DNA of 16,961 nt, from the NCBI GenBank assembly GCA_023432855.1, contig JAEZEZ010000084.1, forward strand, positions 1 through 16,961. The letters run 5' to 3'. Every line of letters starts with the position of its first letter. The stretch's first letter is position 1. Shown piece by piece: positions 7,122-13,952 of the stretch. The notes under the pieces were generated by a model. The model saw nothing but the letters and a program-made list of their open reading frames with translations. It was not told where the DNA came from and ran no database searches. The translations under genes were made by a program, and so were the position numbers. Source of the DNA: Pseudomonadota bacterium. Its GTDB lineage: Bacteria > Pseudomonadota > Alphaproteobacteria > Caulobacterales > Caulobacteraceae.

Positions 7122-7706
7122 TCAACGCCTGGCGCAGGCGGCCAGCAAGCCTCGCACATCCTGTACCGGCGCTGCGGGCGGCGCATGGGATTCTCCGAAC
7201 GCCTCGAAGGCGATGCGGCCGGTGCGGGCGAACTCGGCCAGCACCGGATCGTCAGCGCCGATCCGGGCCTCGACCTGCGACCCGCCGTAAAGCTCCTCGC
7301 CCGTAGCGGTGGCCGGATAGGTGCGGGCGACGGTTCCCGAGCTGAGGGAAAGGCGAGCCGCCGTCGGCGGAGCCCCTACCTCTTCGCTTTCCCGGTGCTC
7401 GACCCAGTGGAACAGGCCGACGGTCCCCGATCCCGGGCGGCAATGCAGCGCCGGGCCCGCGTCGTCGCTGTCGGGAATGGCGTAGACGAGGTAGGCGCGC
7501 TCATCGTCCTGGCCGAAACTCCACTTGCGCGTTTCGCCGTCGGCCTCGGCAGCCGTCGGCGCAGCGGGCCGGGGGTTCGCGGGCGGCGCGGGATCGGGTT
7601 CCGGGGCAGTGGCGGGGGCAGGAACGGCCGGGGCCGCTTCCTGCGGGGGACTGCAGCCTGCCGTTCCCAGGCAGGTCATGGCGGCCAGGATCGTCAGCGA
7701 GCGCAT
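7122..7706 (-). CDS. Putative lipoprotein, PxSD-family paralog A (unknown function)
   Basis: I do not recognise this family. The 194-residue protein has a signal peptide ending in a weak lipobox, TAGC (Cys18), then a Pro/Ala-rich linker (19-55). The core matches three neighbours: W62, L73, PDSD (78-81), C89-R-P-G, FARTG (159-163) and a last Cys at 191. It is the last gene of a five-gene minus-strand operon and starts 4 nt after paralog B stops. The ATG at 7706 is chosen because it opens the signal peptide; an in-frame start at 7799 would put 31 charged residues ahead of it and overlap B. The stop abuts the dxs stop without a gap. It is probably a membrane-anchored periplasmic protein. Confidence 0.75.
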   Translation of the reverse strand: MRSLTILAAMTCLGTAGCSPPQEAAPAVPAPATAPEPDPAPPANPRPAAPTAAEADGETRKWSFGQDDERAYLVYAIPDSDDAGPALHCRPGSGTVGLFHWVEHRESEEVGAPPTAARLSLSSGTVARTYPATATGEELYGGSQVEARIGADDPVLAEFARTGRIAFEAFGESHAPPAAPVQDVRGLLAACARR

Positions 7707-7710
7707 GGGC

Positions 7711-8187
7711 TTATCCGCACCATTCGAAGAAGTCGGCGACCGTGGTCGTCCCCGGTTGCGGCGCAAAGGTTTCGCTGCGGCCGCCCGGACGCACCGCATC
7801 GAGCCGCCCCGAGGCGCGGAAGGCGGCGATCACCGGGTCCGACCCGGCCACCGTCGCCGTGAGGAATTCGCCGCCGCTCATCTGCTCGGGCTCGGACCGG
7901 GCCGGAAACCGGCGCGTGACGCCGCCCGCGCGCAGGGCGATCTCGTCCCGCGAACCGCGCGGGACGATCTGGGTCACCTCCAGGTCGGCCTCGCCCCGCC
8001 GGCATCGAAGACCGAGGCGCAGGTCGTCCGACTCCGGCGTCCCGAAGGCGAGATAGCCTTCGTCGCCCTCGGCGCTGAAGATCCAGTCCGTCCCGTCCGG
8101 TCCAGGCGCCAGCGCATCGGGCGCGACCAGCGGCGTCGCGCAGGCGGAGAGGGCGGCGGCGAGAAGGCATATGGCGAAACGCTTCAT
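7711..8187 (-). CDS. Putative lipoprotein, PxSD-family paralog B (unknown function)
   Basis: This 158-residue protein is of unrecognised function. The signal peptide ends in a good lipobox, LSAC (Cys16). The shared core follows: W35, L46, PESD (51-54), C62-R-R-G, then FRASGRL (123-129) and a last segment FFEWCG with Cys157. W-to-P, P-to-C and C-to-G distances are the same as in paralogs A, C and D. It starts at the ATG at 8187, 32 nt after the amidase stop, and ends 4 nt before paralog A. A much longer open frame reads through here from 9747. It is rejected because upstream of 8187 it is antisense-like, repetitive Arg/Gly/Pro sequence overlapping the amidase in another frame. Confidence 0.78.
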   Translation of the reverse strand: MKRFAICLLAAALSACATPLVAPDALAPGPDGTDWIFSAEGDEGYLAFGTPESDDLRLGLRCRRGEADLEVTQIVPRGSRDEIALRAGGVTRRFPARSEPEQMSGGEFLTATVAGSDPVIAAFRASGRLDAVRPGGRSETFAPQPGTTTVADFFEWCG

Positions 8188-8219
8188 GGAGCGATGTTCG
8201 CCGAGCCCGGTCCCGGCGT

Positions 8220-9710
8220 CTAGGCGCGAACAGCAGGCCGCCGCCGGGCCCAGGGCTGCGCCGCCTCCAGCTGGTAGGCCAGCTCCAGCAGGGTGCGCTC
8301 GTCGCCGACCCTTGCCGCGAACTGGACTCCGATAGGCAGGCCCTCGCGGCTCCAGGCCAAGGGGACGCTCATGGCCGGATTGCCGGCCACGTTGTTGATC
8401 GGGGTGTAGGCGACGTAGGCGCTGAGGCGCTCCACCAGGGTGTCGAAAGGCACGTCGGGGGCGAGGTGGCCCAGCGGCGGCGGCGGGCTGGCCAGGACCG
8501 GCGTGAGCACGACGTCGTAGGCGTCGAACCAGGTGAGATAGATCTGACCGCCGCGCACGAGGCGGCCGACCGAGGCTTCGAAGGCCTCCTGCGACAGGCC
8601 GGCGCGACGACGGGCCAGGCCGAGGGTGAAGGGTTCGAGCTCCCGCTCCGCCTGTTCCGCCGAGGTGCGGCGCGCCAGGAAGCCGACCGTGCGCGACGCG
8701 CCTTCGGCCCACAGGTTGAGGAAGTCCTCGGTGAAGGTCGTGGCGTCCATGGGCCAGCGGGTGGGCTCCACGTCGTGTCCCAGGCTCTCCATCAGGCGCG
8801 CAGCGGCGTCCACGCCCGCGCGCACGTCCGGGTGCGCCGGGCGGCCCAGGGGGTCGTCGGTGACGAACCCCACGCGCAGCTTGCGGTTCAGCGGCGACGT
8901 CACCATGCCCACGGCCGGCATGCGCCGGGGCGCCTCGACCGCGGCCAGGAGCGAGACCTCGACCGCAGCCAGCAGGGCCGCGGAATCGCGCACCGACCGG
9001 CTCACGCACAGCTCGACGCTGAGTTCGGTGGGACCGTCCCGGTCGCCGATAACCCGCGCACGGCTGGGCTTCAGGCCGAACAGGCCGCAGCAGGAGGCCG
9101 GGATCCGGATCGAGCCGCCCCCGTCGCTGGCGTGGCCGACGGGGATGACGCCCGCGGCCACCGCTGCCGCGGCGCCGCCCGAGGAGCCGCCGGCGGAATG
9201 GGCCGGGTTCCACGGGTTGCGCGTCGGCGCAAAGGCCATGGGCTCGGTGGTGGGCAGGAAGCCGTACTCGGGGGTGGCGGACTTGCCGATGGCCGTGAAG
9301 CCGGCCGCCAGCACCGCCGCGGCCGTGCCCTCGGTCTCCCGGGACGGCGGGATGCCGTCGGTGGCGCGGCTGCCCCAGCGGGTGGGCAGGCCGGCGACGT
9401 CGTTCAGGTCCTTGATCAGGATGGGCTGGCCCGCGAACGGGCCGTCCTCCCTGACCGTCGCCTGCTCCAGGGCGCGATCGAAGCCCGGCGTGACCAGGAA
9501 GCCGAGCCTCGGATCGAGCGCCCGGGTCCGCTCGATGGCCGCGGCGGTCGCCTCGGCGGCGGTGATCTGCCCCCGACGGATCAGCTGCGCGACGGCGGTG
9601 GCGTCCAGCCAGGCCAGGTCGTCGCCGGCGGCCGGCTTCGGCCAGGTCGCGCAGCCGGCCAGGGGCGCGGCGGCGGCGGCGCCGAGGAAGGCGCGTCTGT
9701 GAATGGTCAA
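8220..9710 (-). CDS. Exported amidase-signature family hydrolase (Tat / lipoprotein signal)
   Basis: The 496-residue enzyme belongs to the amidase signature family, which hydrolyses amides with a Ser-cisSer-Lys triad. The triad is visible as K100 (in PILIKDLNDV), S176 (in GGSSGGA) and the nucleophile S200 (in DGGGSIRIPAS), with the family's usual 24-residue spacing between the serines. The N-terminus has twin arginines (HRRAFLG, 4-10), a short Ala-rich stretch and a lipobox LAGC (Cys20), so it is probably exported by Tat and lipid-anchored. The TTG start at 9710 is supported by a GGAG site five bases upstream. Export and the absence of gatB or gatC argue against GatA. The substrate is unknown. 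Two PxSD-family genes lie on each side of it in the same operon. Confidence 0.9.
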   Translation of the reverse strand: MTIHRRAFLGAAAAAPLAGCATWPKPAAGDDLAWLDATAVAQLIRRGQITAAEATAAAIERTRALDPRLGFLVTPGFDRALEQATVREDGPFAGQPILIKDLNDVAGLPTRWGSRATDGIPPSRETEGTAAAVLAAGFTAIGKSATPEYGFLPTTEPMAFAPTRNPWNPAHSAGGSSGGAAAAVAAGVIPVGHASDGGGSIRIPASCCGLFGLKPSRARVIGDRDGPTELSVELCVSRSVRDSAALLAAVEVSLLAAVEAPRRMPAVGMVTSPLNRKLRVGFVTDDPLGRPAHPDVRAGVDAAARLMESLGHDVEPTRWPMDATTFTEDFLNLWAEGASRTVGFLARRTSAEQAERELEPFTLGLARRRAGLSQEAFEASVGRLVRGGQIYLTWFDAYDVVLTPVLASPPPPLGHLAPDVPFDTLVERLSAYVAYTPINNVAGNPAMSVPLAWSREGLPIGVQFAARVGDERTLLELAYQLEAAQPWARRRPAVRA

Positions 9711-9715
9711 GATGT

Positions 9716-9723
9716 CTCCCCCC
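9716..9723 (-). promoter_or_regulatory. Ribosome binding site supporting the amidase TTG start
   Basis: On the minus strand a G-rich run ending in GGAG lies five bases before the TTG at 9710-9708. It lies in the 24-nt gap after paralog C. No ATG is available near the twin-arginine signal, so this decides the start. Confidence 0.65.
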
Positions 9724-9734
9724 GGAAACGCGTG

Positions 9735-10115
9735 TCAGGCCCCGCACATGGTCGCGAAGCGACGCAGCTTGTCGCGGTGTTCGCGTCGCTTCATCGCTAT
9801 TTCCCCGGCGCCGATGTCGTTCTGCAGTTCGAGCTTCCCCGTCCTCACGAAAGCGGCGAACGCCGCGTCGGTGGCGGCGTACTCGGCCGCCACCGGCTTC
9901 AGGCCGTCACGATTGGGAAACAGGGAGACCTTCACCCGGCCCGAACCCGGCCGGCATTCCAGCACGGCCGCCAGGGAGTCGCTGTCGGGGACCTCGTTGG
10001 CCAGGGCCAGCGAGTTCGGGTTCTCATAGAGCGTCCACGTCCAGCGGCCCCCGGCCGCAGCCGGGCTCGCGGCAGCGCTCAGCGCGAGGGCGGCGATCAG
10101 CACGATGCGACGCAT
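9735..10115 (-). CDS. Secreted PxSD-family paralog C (unknown function)
   Basis: This 126-residue protein, the shortest of the set, is of unrecognised function. It has a classical signal peptide (1-22, cut near PAAA/G) with no lipobox Cys, so it should be soluble in the periplasm or secreted. The shared core is complete: W27, L38, PDSD (43-46), C54-R-P-G, then FVRTGKLEL (89-97), a basic helix (109-119) and FATMC with Cys124. The ATG at 10115 is preceded by AGGAGA on the minus strand. It sits 23 nt after paralog D and 24 nt before the amidase start, in one operon. Confidence 0.78.
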   Translation of the reverse strand: MRRIVLIAALALSAAASPAAAGGRWTWTLYENPNSLALANEVPDSDSLAAVLECRPGSGRVKVSLFPNRDGLKPVAAEYAATDAAFAAFVRTGKLELQNDIGAGEIAMKRREHRDKLRRFATMCGA

Positions 10116-10138
10116 GCGCTCTCCTGACGTCGGTGCGT

Positions 10139-10612
10139 TCAGGCTTCACAGTGAGCGAAAAAGCGGCGGATGTCGCCCCTGGCGTTGTCCGAGGCGCCCA
10201 TGTCGAGCCCGCCGAGGGGGCGCTTGAGTTTCAGGTCGCCGGTGCGGGCGAAGCGCTTCAGGGCCGGTTCGCCCACCGGGGCTTCGGCCTCCAGCCACAG
10301 CCCGCCGGTGTAGGGATCGGGTTCGGCCGCGCCGTTCAGTTCCAGCTTCTGGCCGCCCGAGGCGAGCACCAGCATTGGCCGCTTGGCGGAAACGTCGCCG
10401 GACACGACCACGGCCTGGGAGCCGCGCTCGCAGGTCATCATCAGCCCGACGAGGTCGCTGTTCGGCATGCCGTAGGCAAGTTTCGCCTGGCTGCCCGCCA
10501 CATGCAGGTTCCAGGTCGCGGCGCTGGCCTGGCTCTGGTCCATGTGATGGGCGCAGGCGGCGACCGACGCCCACGTGAAGAGACCCAAGGCTATGGAAGC
10601 GATTCTGCGCAT
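10139..10612 (-). CDS. Putative lipoprotein, PxSD-family paralog D (unknown function), first gene of the operon
   Basis: This 157-residue protein is of unrecognised function. The signal peptide ends in a good lipobox, VAAC (Cys20), followed by AHH. The shared core: W34, L45, PNSD (50-53), C61-E-R-G, then FARTGDLKL (121-129) and FFAHC with Cys155. A Gly/Pro insert near 94-105 separates the two halves. The ATG at 10612 is the first start of the five-gene minus-strand operon; the 152 bp upstream should hold its promoter, but no convincing -35/-10 pair was found. Confidence 0.78.
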   Translation of the reverse strand: MRRIASIALGLFTWASVAACAHHMDQSQASAATWNLHVAGSQAKLAYGMPNSDLVGLMMTCERGSQAVVVSGDVSAKRPMLVLASGGQKLELNGAAEPDPYTGGLWLEAEAPVGEPALKRFARTGDLKLKRPLGGLDMGASDNARGDIRRFFAHCEA

Positions 10613-10658
10613 GTCCCCGTACTCGCGTTCGGGACAAAAACGCGACCACGGTCAAAGG

Positions 10659-10680
10659 GTTCACGGCAAAGGCTGTGAAC
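10659..10680. repeat. Inverted repeat upstream of the PxSD/amidase operon
   Basis: GTTCAC (10659-10664) and GTGAAC (10675-10680) form a 6-bp inverted repeat with a 10-base spacer, about 47 bp upstream of the paralog D start. A second 7-bp inverted repeat lies at 10695-10701 and 10710-10716. Either could be an operator, but the sequence alone does not show it. Confidence 0.3.
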
Positions 10681-10726
10681 GGTTAGTGATTGTGGCGCGA
10701 ATGAGACGCTTCGCGCGTGAGGGGAA

Positions 10727-10744
10727 CGGCGGCCGCGGCCGCCG
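10727..10744. terminator. 18-bp GC palindrome just after flgH
   Basis: A perfect 18-bp palindrome of only G and C begins 20 bp beyond the flgH stop (10765-10767) on the minus strand. As RNA it can fold into a 7-bp stem with a four-base loop. No T-run follows, so it is only a possible end point for the flgF-flgG-flgA-flgH transcript. Confidence 0.35.
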
Positions 10745-10764
10745 CTCCGCCCGCAATCCCAGCC

Positions 10765-11496
10765 TCAGAAGGGGGAAAACCGCTCCACGACCCGCTGGCC
10801 CAGCGGCGCGCGCTGCACCGTGGTGACGTCGCCGCGGCCGCCGTAGCTGATGCGGGCCTCGGCGATCTGGGTGTGGTCGATGGTGTTGGCGCTGGAGATG
10901 TCGGCCGGATTGACGATGCCGGCGACCGTCAGCTCGCGCACCTCGGCGTTGGTGCGCACTTCCTGACGACCCTGGATGACCAGGTTGCCGTTGGGCATGA
11001 CGCCCACGACCACGGCCGCGATGGTCAGCGACACCTTCTCCGAGCGGGCGATGACGCCGGCGCCGTTGGAGGCGGTGGCCCCGTTCATGCCGATCATCTT
11101 CGACGGGTCGAAGGCCTCGGGCATGTACTTGCCGATCGAGGACTCGATGCCGAACAGGTTGGGGATGCCCGCCTCGACGCTGTTCGTGCGCGTGCGGTTC
11201 GTGGAATTGGCCACCTGGGCGCGGTCGTTGATGTCGATCTGCACAGTCAGGATGTCGCCGATGTTGCGCGCGCGCTGGTCGGCGAAGAAGGTCCGGGCGC
11301 CCGCGCGCCACAGCGAGTTCGGCGAGGCCGGCTGGGGCGTCGGCACCGGCGCCACGTTCAGGGTCTGGGGGACCATGTTGGCGGGATAGCCGACCGGGGC
11401 CAGCTCGGGACCGCGCACGGTCTCCTTGACGGTGGAGCAGGCGCCGAGCGTGAAGGCGAGGGCGGCGGCGGACAGGATGAGCGCGGCTTTGCGCAT
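10765..11496 (-). CDS. flgH: Flagellar L-ring lipoprotein FlgH
   Basis: FlgH forms the ring around the rod in the outer membrane. The 243-residue protein has a lipoprotein signal (lipobox LGAC, Cys20) and typical FlgH motifs: SLWRAGARTFFADQRARNIGDILTV (about 61-85), the IDINDRAQVANSTNRTR strand region, and near the end GNLVIQGRQEV, LTVAGIVNPADIS, ANTIDHTQIAEARISYGGRG. The ATG at 11496 has an AGGGG ribosome site upstream. It is 9 nt after flgA and is the last gene of the flgF-flgG-flgA-flgH unit; flgI is not adjacent here. Confidence 0.96.
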   Translation of the reverse strand: MRKAALILSAAALAFTLGACSTVKETVRGPELAPVGYPANMVPQTLNVAPVPTPQPASPNSLWRAGARTFFADQRARNIGDILTVQIDINDRAQVANSTNRTRTNSVEAGIPNLFGIESSIGKYMPEAFDPSKMIGMNGATASNGAGVIARSEKVSLTIAAVVVGVMPNGNLVIQGRQEVRTNAEVRELTVAGIVNPADISSANTIDHTQIAEARISYGGRGDVTTVQRAPLGQRVVERFSPF

Positions 11497-11505
11497 GGGA
11501 AACCC

Positions 11506-12270
11506 CTAACGGATGGAAGCGAAACGAGCTGACTTGAGGCTTTCCGCCTCGGGGCCGACCACGGCCTGGCCGGGCCCGGAGGCCACGGCGACAATCGTTT
11601 TCTTCGATTGGGGATTGAGGATGGAGACGGGCTCGCCGACGGCCGCGCCCTGCAGGGCCTTGCCCTGCAGGCTGAGCGACACGCCGCCGACGTTGTAGGC
11701 GACGGTGACCAGCTCATCGCGGCGGATGACCTGGGGGGCGGAGAGGTCGTGGGCGGCGACGGGCGCGCCCGAGCGGACCGGACGCCGGGCGGCCTGGCCG
11801 ATGACCGCAGACGCGTCCGACGGCGCGCCGCGCGGCGCCAGGTGCGCCTGCACCTCGGTCCAGATGACGTCCTCCGGCTGCACGATCTCGCCGGCGGCCA
11901 GGCTGCGGGCGTAGGTCAGCACCTCGACGGTGCGCGCGGCCGGGCGGGCCGGTCCGGCCTGGGCGGCGGCGCCCGCGTCCTCGGCCTTCACCACCAGGCG
12001 GCGGAAGCCGTTGGCGTTGCTCCAGTCCAGGCCGTGGTTGCGGGCGATGGCCTGCACCCGGCCGGCGTCCAGCACCACATTGCCGCCGGCCGCCGGACCC
12101 GCGGCCAGAACCACGCCGGCCGCGGCGCCGGCGCCCTCGAACAGGTCGCCCAGGGTGACCCGGCCGTCGCTGTCGACCAGCTGGTCGCGCAGCTGCACGG
12201 GCGAACCGGCGGCGGCCGGGGCCGCGACGGCCAGCACGGCGATGGCGGCGAGGGCGCTCAGCGTTCTCAT
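11506..12270 (-). CDS. flgA: Flagellar P-ring assembly chaperone FlgA
   Basis: FlgA is a periplasmic chaperone that helps FlgI polymerise into the P ring. The 254-residue protein has a signal peptide (1-21, cut after PAAA). The C-terminal SAF-type domain is clear: EVLTYARSLAAGEIVQPEDVIW (about 116-137), a run of VIGQAARRPVRSGAPV, then DELVTVAYNVGGVSLSLQGKALQGAAVGEPVSILNPQSKKTI and a closing GPGQAVV. The N-terminal half is Ala-rich and less conserved. The ATG at 12270 lies 2 nt after the flgG stop, and flgH follows after 9 nt. The place between flgG and flgH is usual in alphaproteobacteria. Confidence 0.94.
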   Translation of the reverse strand: MRTLSALAAIAVLAVAAPAAAGSPVQLRDQLVDSDGRVTLGDLFEGAGAAAGVVLAAGPAAGGNVVLDAGRVQAIARNHGLDWSNANGFRRLVVKAEDAGAAAQAGPARPAARTVEVLTYARSLAAGEIVQPEDVIWTEVQAHLAPRGAPSDASAVIGQAARRPVRSGAPVAAHDLSAPQVIRRDELVTVAYNVGGVSLSLQGKALQGAAVGEPVSILNPQSKKTIVAVASGPGQAVVGPEAESLKSARFASIR

Positions 12271-12272
12271 GA

Positions 12273-13061
<789 letters not shown>

Positions 13062-13071
13062 TGGCGGGTCC

Positions 13072-13809
13072 TCAGCTGACGCGGCCCAGGCGCTCGACGG
13101 AGCGCTTGGACAGGTCGTTGGATGACTCGATCAGGCGCGCCATGCGTTCATAGGCGCGGCTGATCTCGATCAGATTGGTGATCTCGACGATGGCCTGGAC
13201 GTTGGAGCCCTCGACCATGCCCTGGCGGATCTTCGAACCCTCGGCCGGGGCGGGGTTCTCGTTCGATTCATTGACGTAGAGCCCGTCGCCGTCCTTGCTC
13301 AGGACGCCCAGCGCCTCGAAGCGGACGATGGAGAGTCGGCCGACCTGCTCGCCGTCCTGGCTGATGATGCCGTCGGCCGAGACGGAGGGGGCGGACTTGG
13401 TGGGATCCAGCAGGATCTCGGCCCCGCCTTCGCCCAGCACCGGAAGGCCGCCGGCGGTGATCAGCCGGCCCTGGGCGTCGGTGGTGAAGCGTCCGTCGCG
13501 GGTGTAGCGGTCGCCCTCGGGGCCGCCGACGGTGAAGAAGCCGTCGCCCTCGATGCCGAAGTCGAGCGCCCCGCCGGTCTGGCGCAGCACGCCCTGGCCG
13601 AAGTCGCGGCCGACGCCCGTGTCGAGGACGAATCGGCCCGGGCCGTCGATCCCGAGGTTGCGGGCCTTCGGGCCCTCCTCGGTGGCGACCATGAGCTGTT
13701 CCAGCTTGAATCCCGCGGTGTCGACGTTGGCGAGGTTGTTCGCCGCGATGTCGAGTTCGCGCCGCAGGGTCATCTGGCGGGACAGGGCGATGTAGCCGGC
13801 GTTCTCCAT
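13072..13809 (-). CDS. flgF: Flagellar proximal rod protein FlgF
   Basis: FlgF is a proximal rod subunit. The 245-residue protein starts MENAGYIALSRQMTLRRELDIAANNLANVDTAGFK, has GDGFFTVGG and YTRDGRFTTDAQGRL in the middle, and ends with EGSNVQAIVEITNLIEISRAYERMARLIESSNDL. The ATG at 13809 is chosen over a TTG at 13821 because it gives the family's standard N-terminus. In addition, the TTG lies inside the core promoter and would probably be upstream of the mRNA start. It is the first gene of the unit. A sigma-54 promoter match sits so close that the leader would be only a few bases. Confidence 0.96.
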   Translation of the reverse strand: MENAGYIALSRQMTLRRELDIAANNLANVDTAGFKLEQLMVATEEGPKARNLGIDGPGRFVLDTGVGRDFGQGVLRQTGGALDFGIEGDGFFTVGGPEGDRYTRDGRFTTDAQGRLITAGGLPVLGEGGAEILLDPTKSAPSVSADGIISQDGEQVGRLSIVRFEALGVLSKDGDGLYVNESNENPAPAEGSKIRQGMVEGSNVQAIVEITNLIEISRAYERMARLIESSNDLSKRSVERLGRVS

Positions 13810-13822
13810 GCGTCGTTCCAAC

Positions 13823-13837
13823 GCAAGGGGCGTGCCA
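13823..13837 (-). promoter_or_regulatory. Sigma-54 (RpoN) promoter for flgF-flgG-flgA-flgH
   Basis: The minus strand reads TGGCAC (13837-13832), five bases, then TTGC (13826-13823). This is an exact match to the sigma-54 -24/-12 consensus TGGCAC-N5-TTGC. In Caulobacter, many rod and hook genes are sigma-54 dependent and activated by FlbD. Transcription would begin near 13811-13812, two or three bases before the flgF ATG. Confidence 0.85.
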
Positions 13838-13842
13838 GCGCG

Positions 13843-13850
13843 TTAACCAT
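13843..13850 (+). promoter_or_regulatory. CtrA-type half site TTAACCAT
   Basis: This is an exact match to the TTAACCAT 8-mer associated with CtrA-controlled genes in alphaproteobacteria. It lies 6 bp beyond the -24 element of the flgF promoter and about 100 bp upstream of fliL. It could serve either gene. Confidence 0.5.
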
Positions 13851-13878
13851 AAAGGCGCGTTGAATTCATTGGCCTTTT

Positions 13879-13894
13879 GAATCGGCCGGGAGTC
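13879..13894. promoter_or_regulatory. Two GANTC (CcrM methylation) sites
   Basis: GAATC at 13879-13883 and GAGTC at 13890-13894 lie 6 bp apart in the flgF/fliL control region. In Caulobacter CcrM methylates GANTC once per cell cycle, and GcrA acts at methylated promoters. A regulatory role here is inferred. Confidence 0.45.
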
Positions 13895-13920
13895 CGGGCC
13901 GGGCAAAAAATGCCTGCCCT

Positions 13921-13936
13921 GCAATCAGTCGTTAAC
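13921..13936 (+). promoter_or_regulatory. Likely CtrA box upstream of fliL
   Basis: The sequence GCAA-N7-TTAAC keeps the spacing of the CtrA consensus TTAA-N7-TTAAC. The right half is exact; two bases of the left half differ. It continues as TTAACCAA, one base from the TTAACCAT 8-mer. In Caulobacter the fliLM unit is an early flagellar (class II) unit controlled by CtrA, which fits. Confidence 0.6.
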
Positions 13937-13952
13937 CAAAAGCGTCGGAAGC

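Noticed and set aside
7707..7799. Longer start for paralog A at 7799
   Set aside because: It would put 31 charged residues before the lipoprotein signal and overlap paralog B.
8220..9710. Glutamyl-tRNA amidotransferase subunit A (GatA)
   Set aside because: The protein has a Tat/lipoprotein signal and no gatB or gatC neighbours, so a cytoplasmic tRNA role is unlikely.
7711..9747. A 678-codon minus-strand open frame as one long protein
   Set aside because: Only its last 158 codons (from 8187) look like a real protein with a signal peptide; the rest overlaps the amidase in the wrong frame.
8466..10127. A 553-codon plus-strand open frame
   Set aside because: It runs antisense to the amidase and paralog C, is Arg/Gly/Ala-biased with no recognisable motif, and is explained by high GC content.
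10627..10655. Sigma-70 promoter for the PxSD/amidase operon using TTGACC (minus strand, 10655-10650)
   Set aside because: No acceptable -10 element lies 16-18 bases downstream.
10613..10764. A small RNA gene between paralog D and flgH
   Set aside because: Inverted repeats are present, but there is no promoter plus terminator pair; the region is better described as a shared control or termination region.
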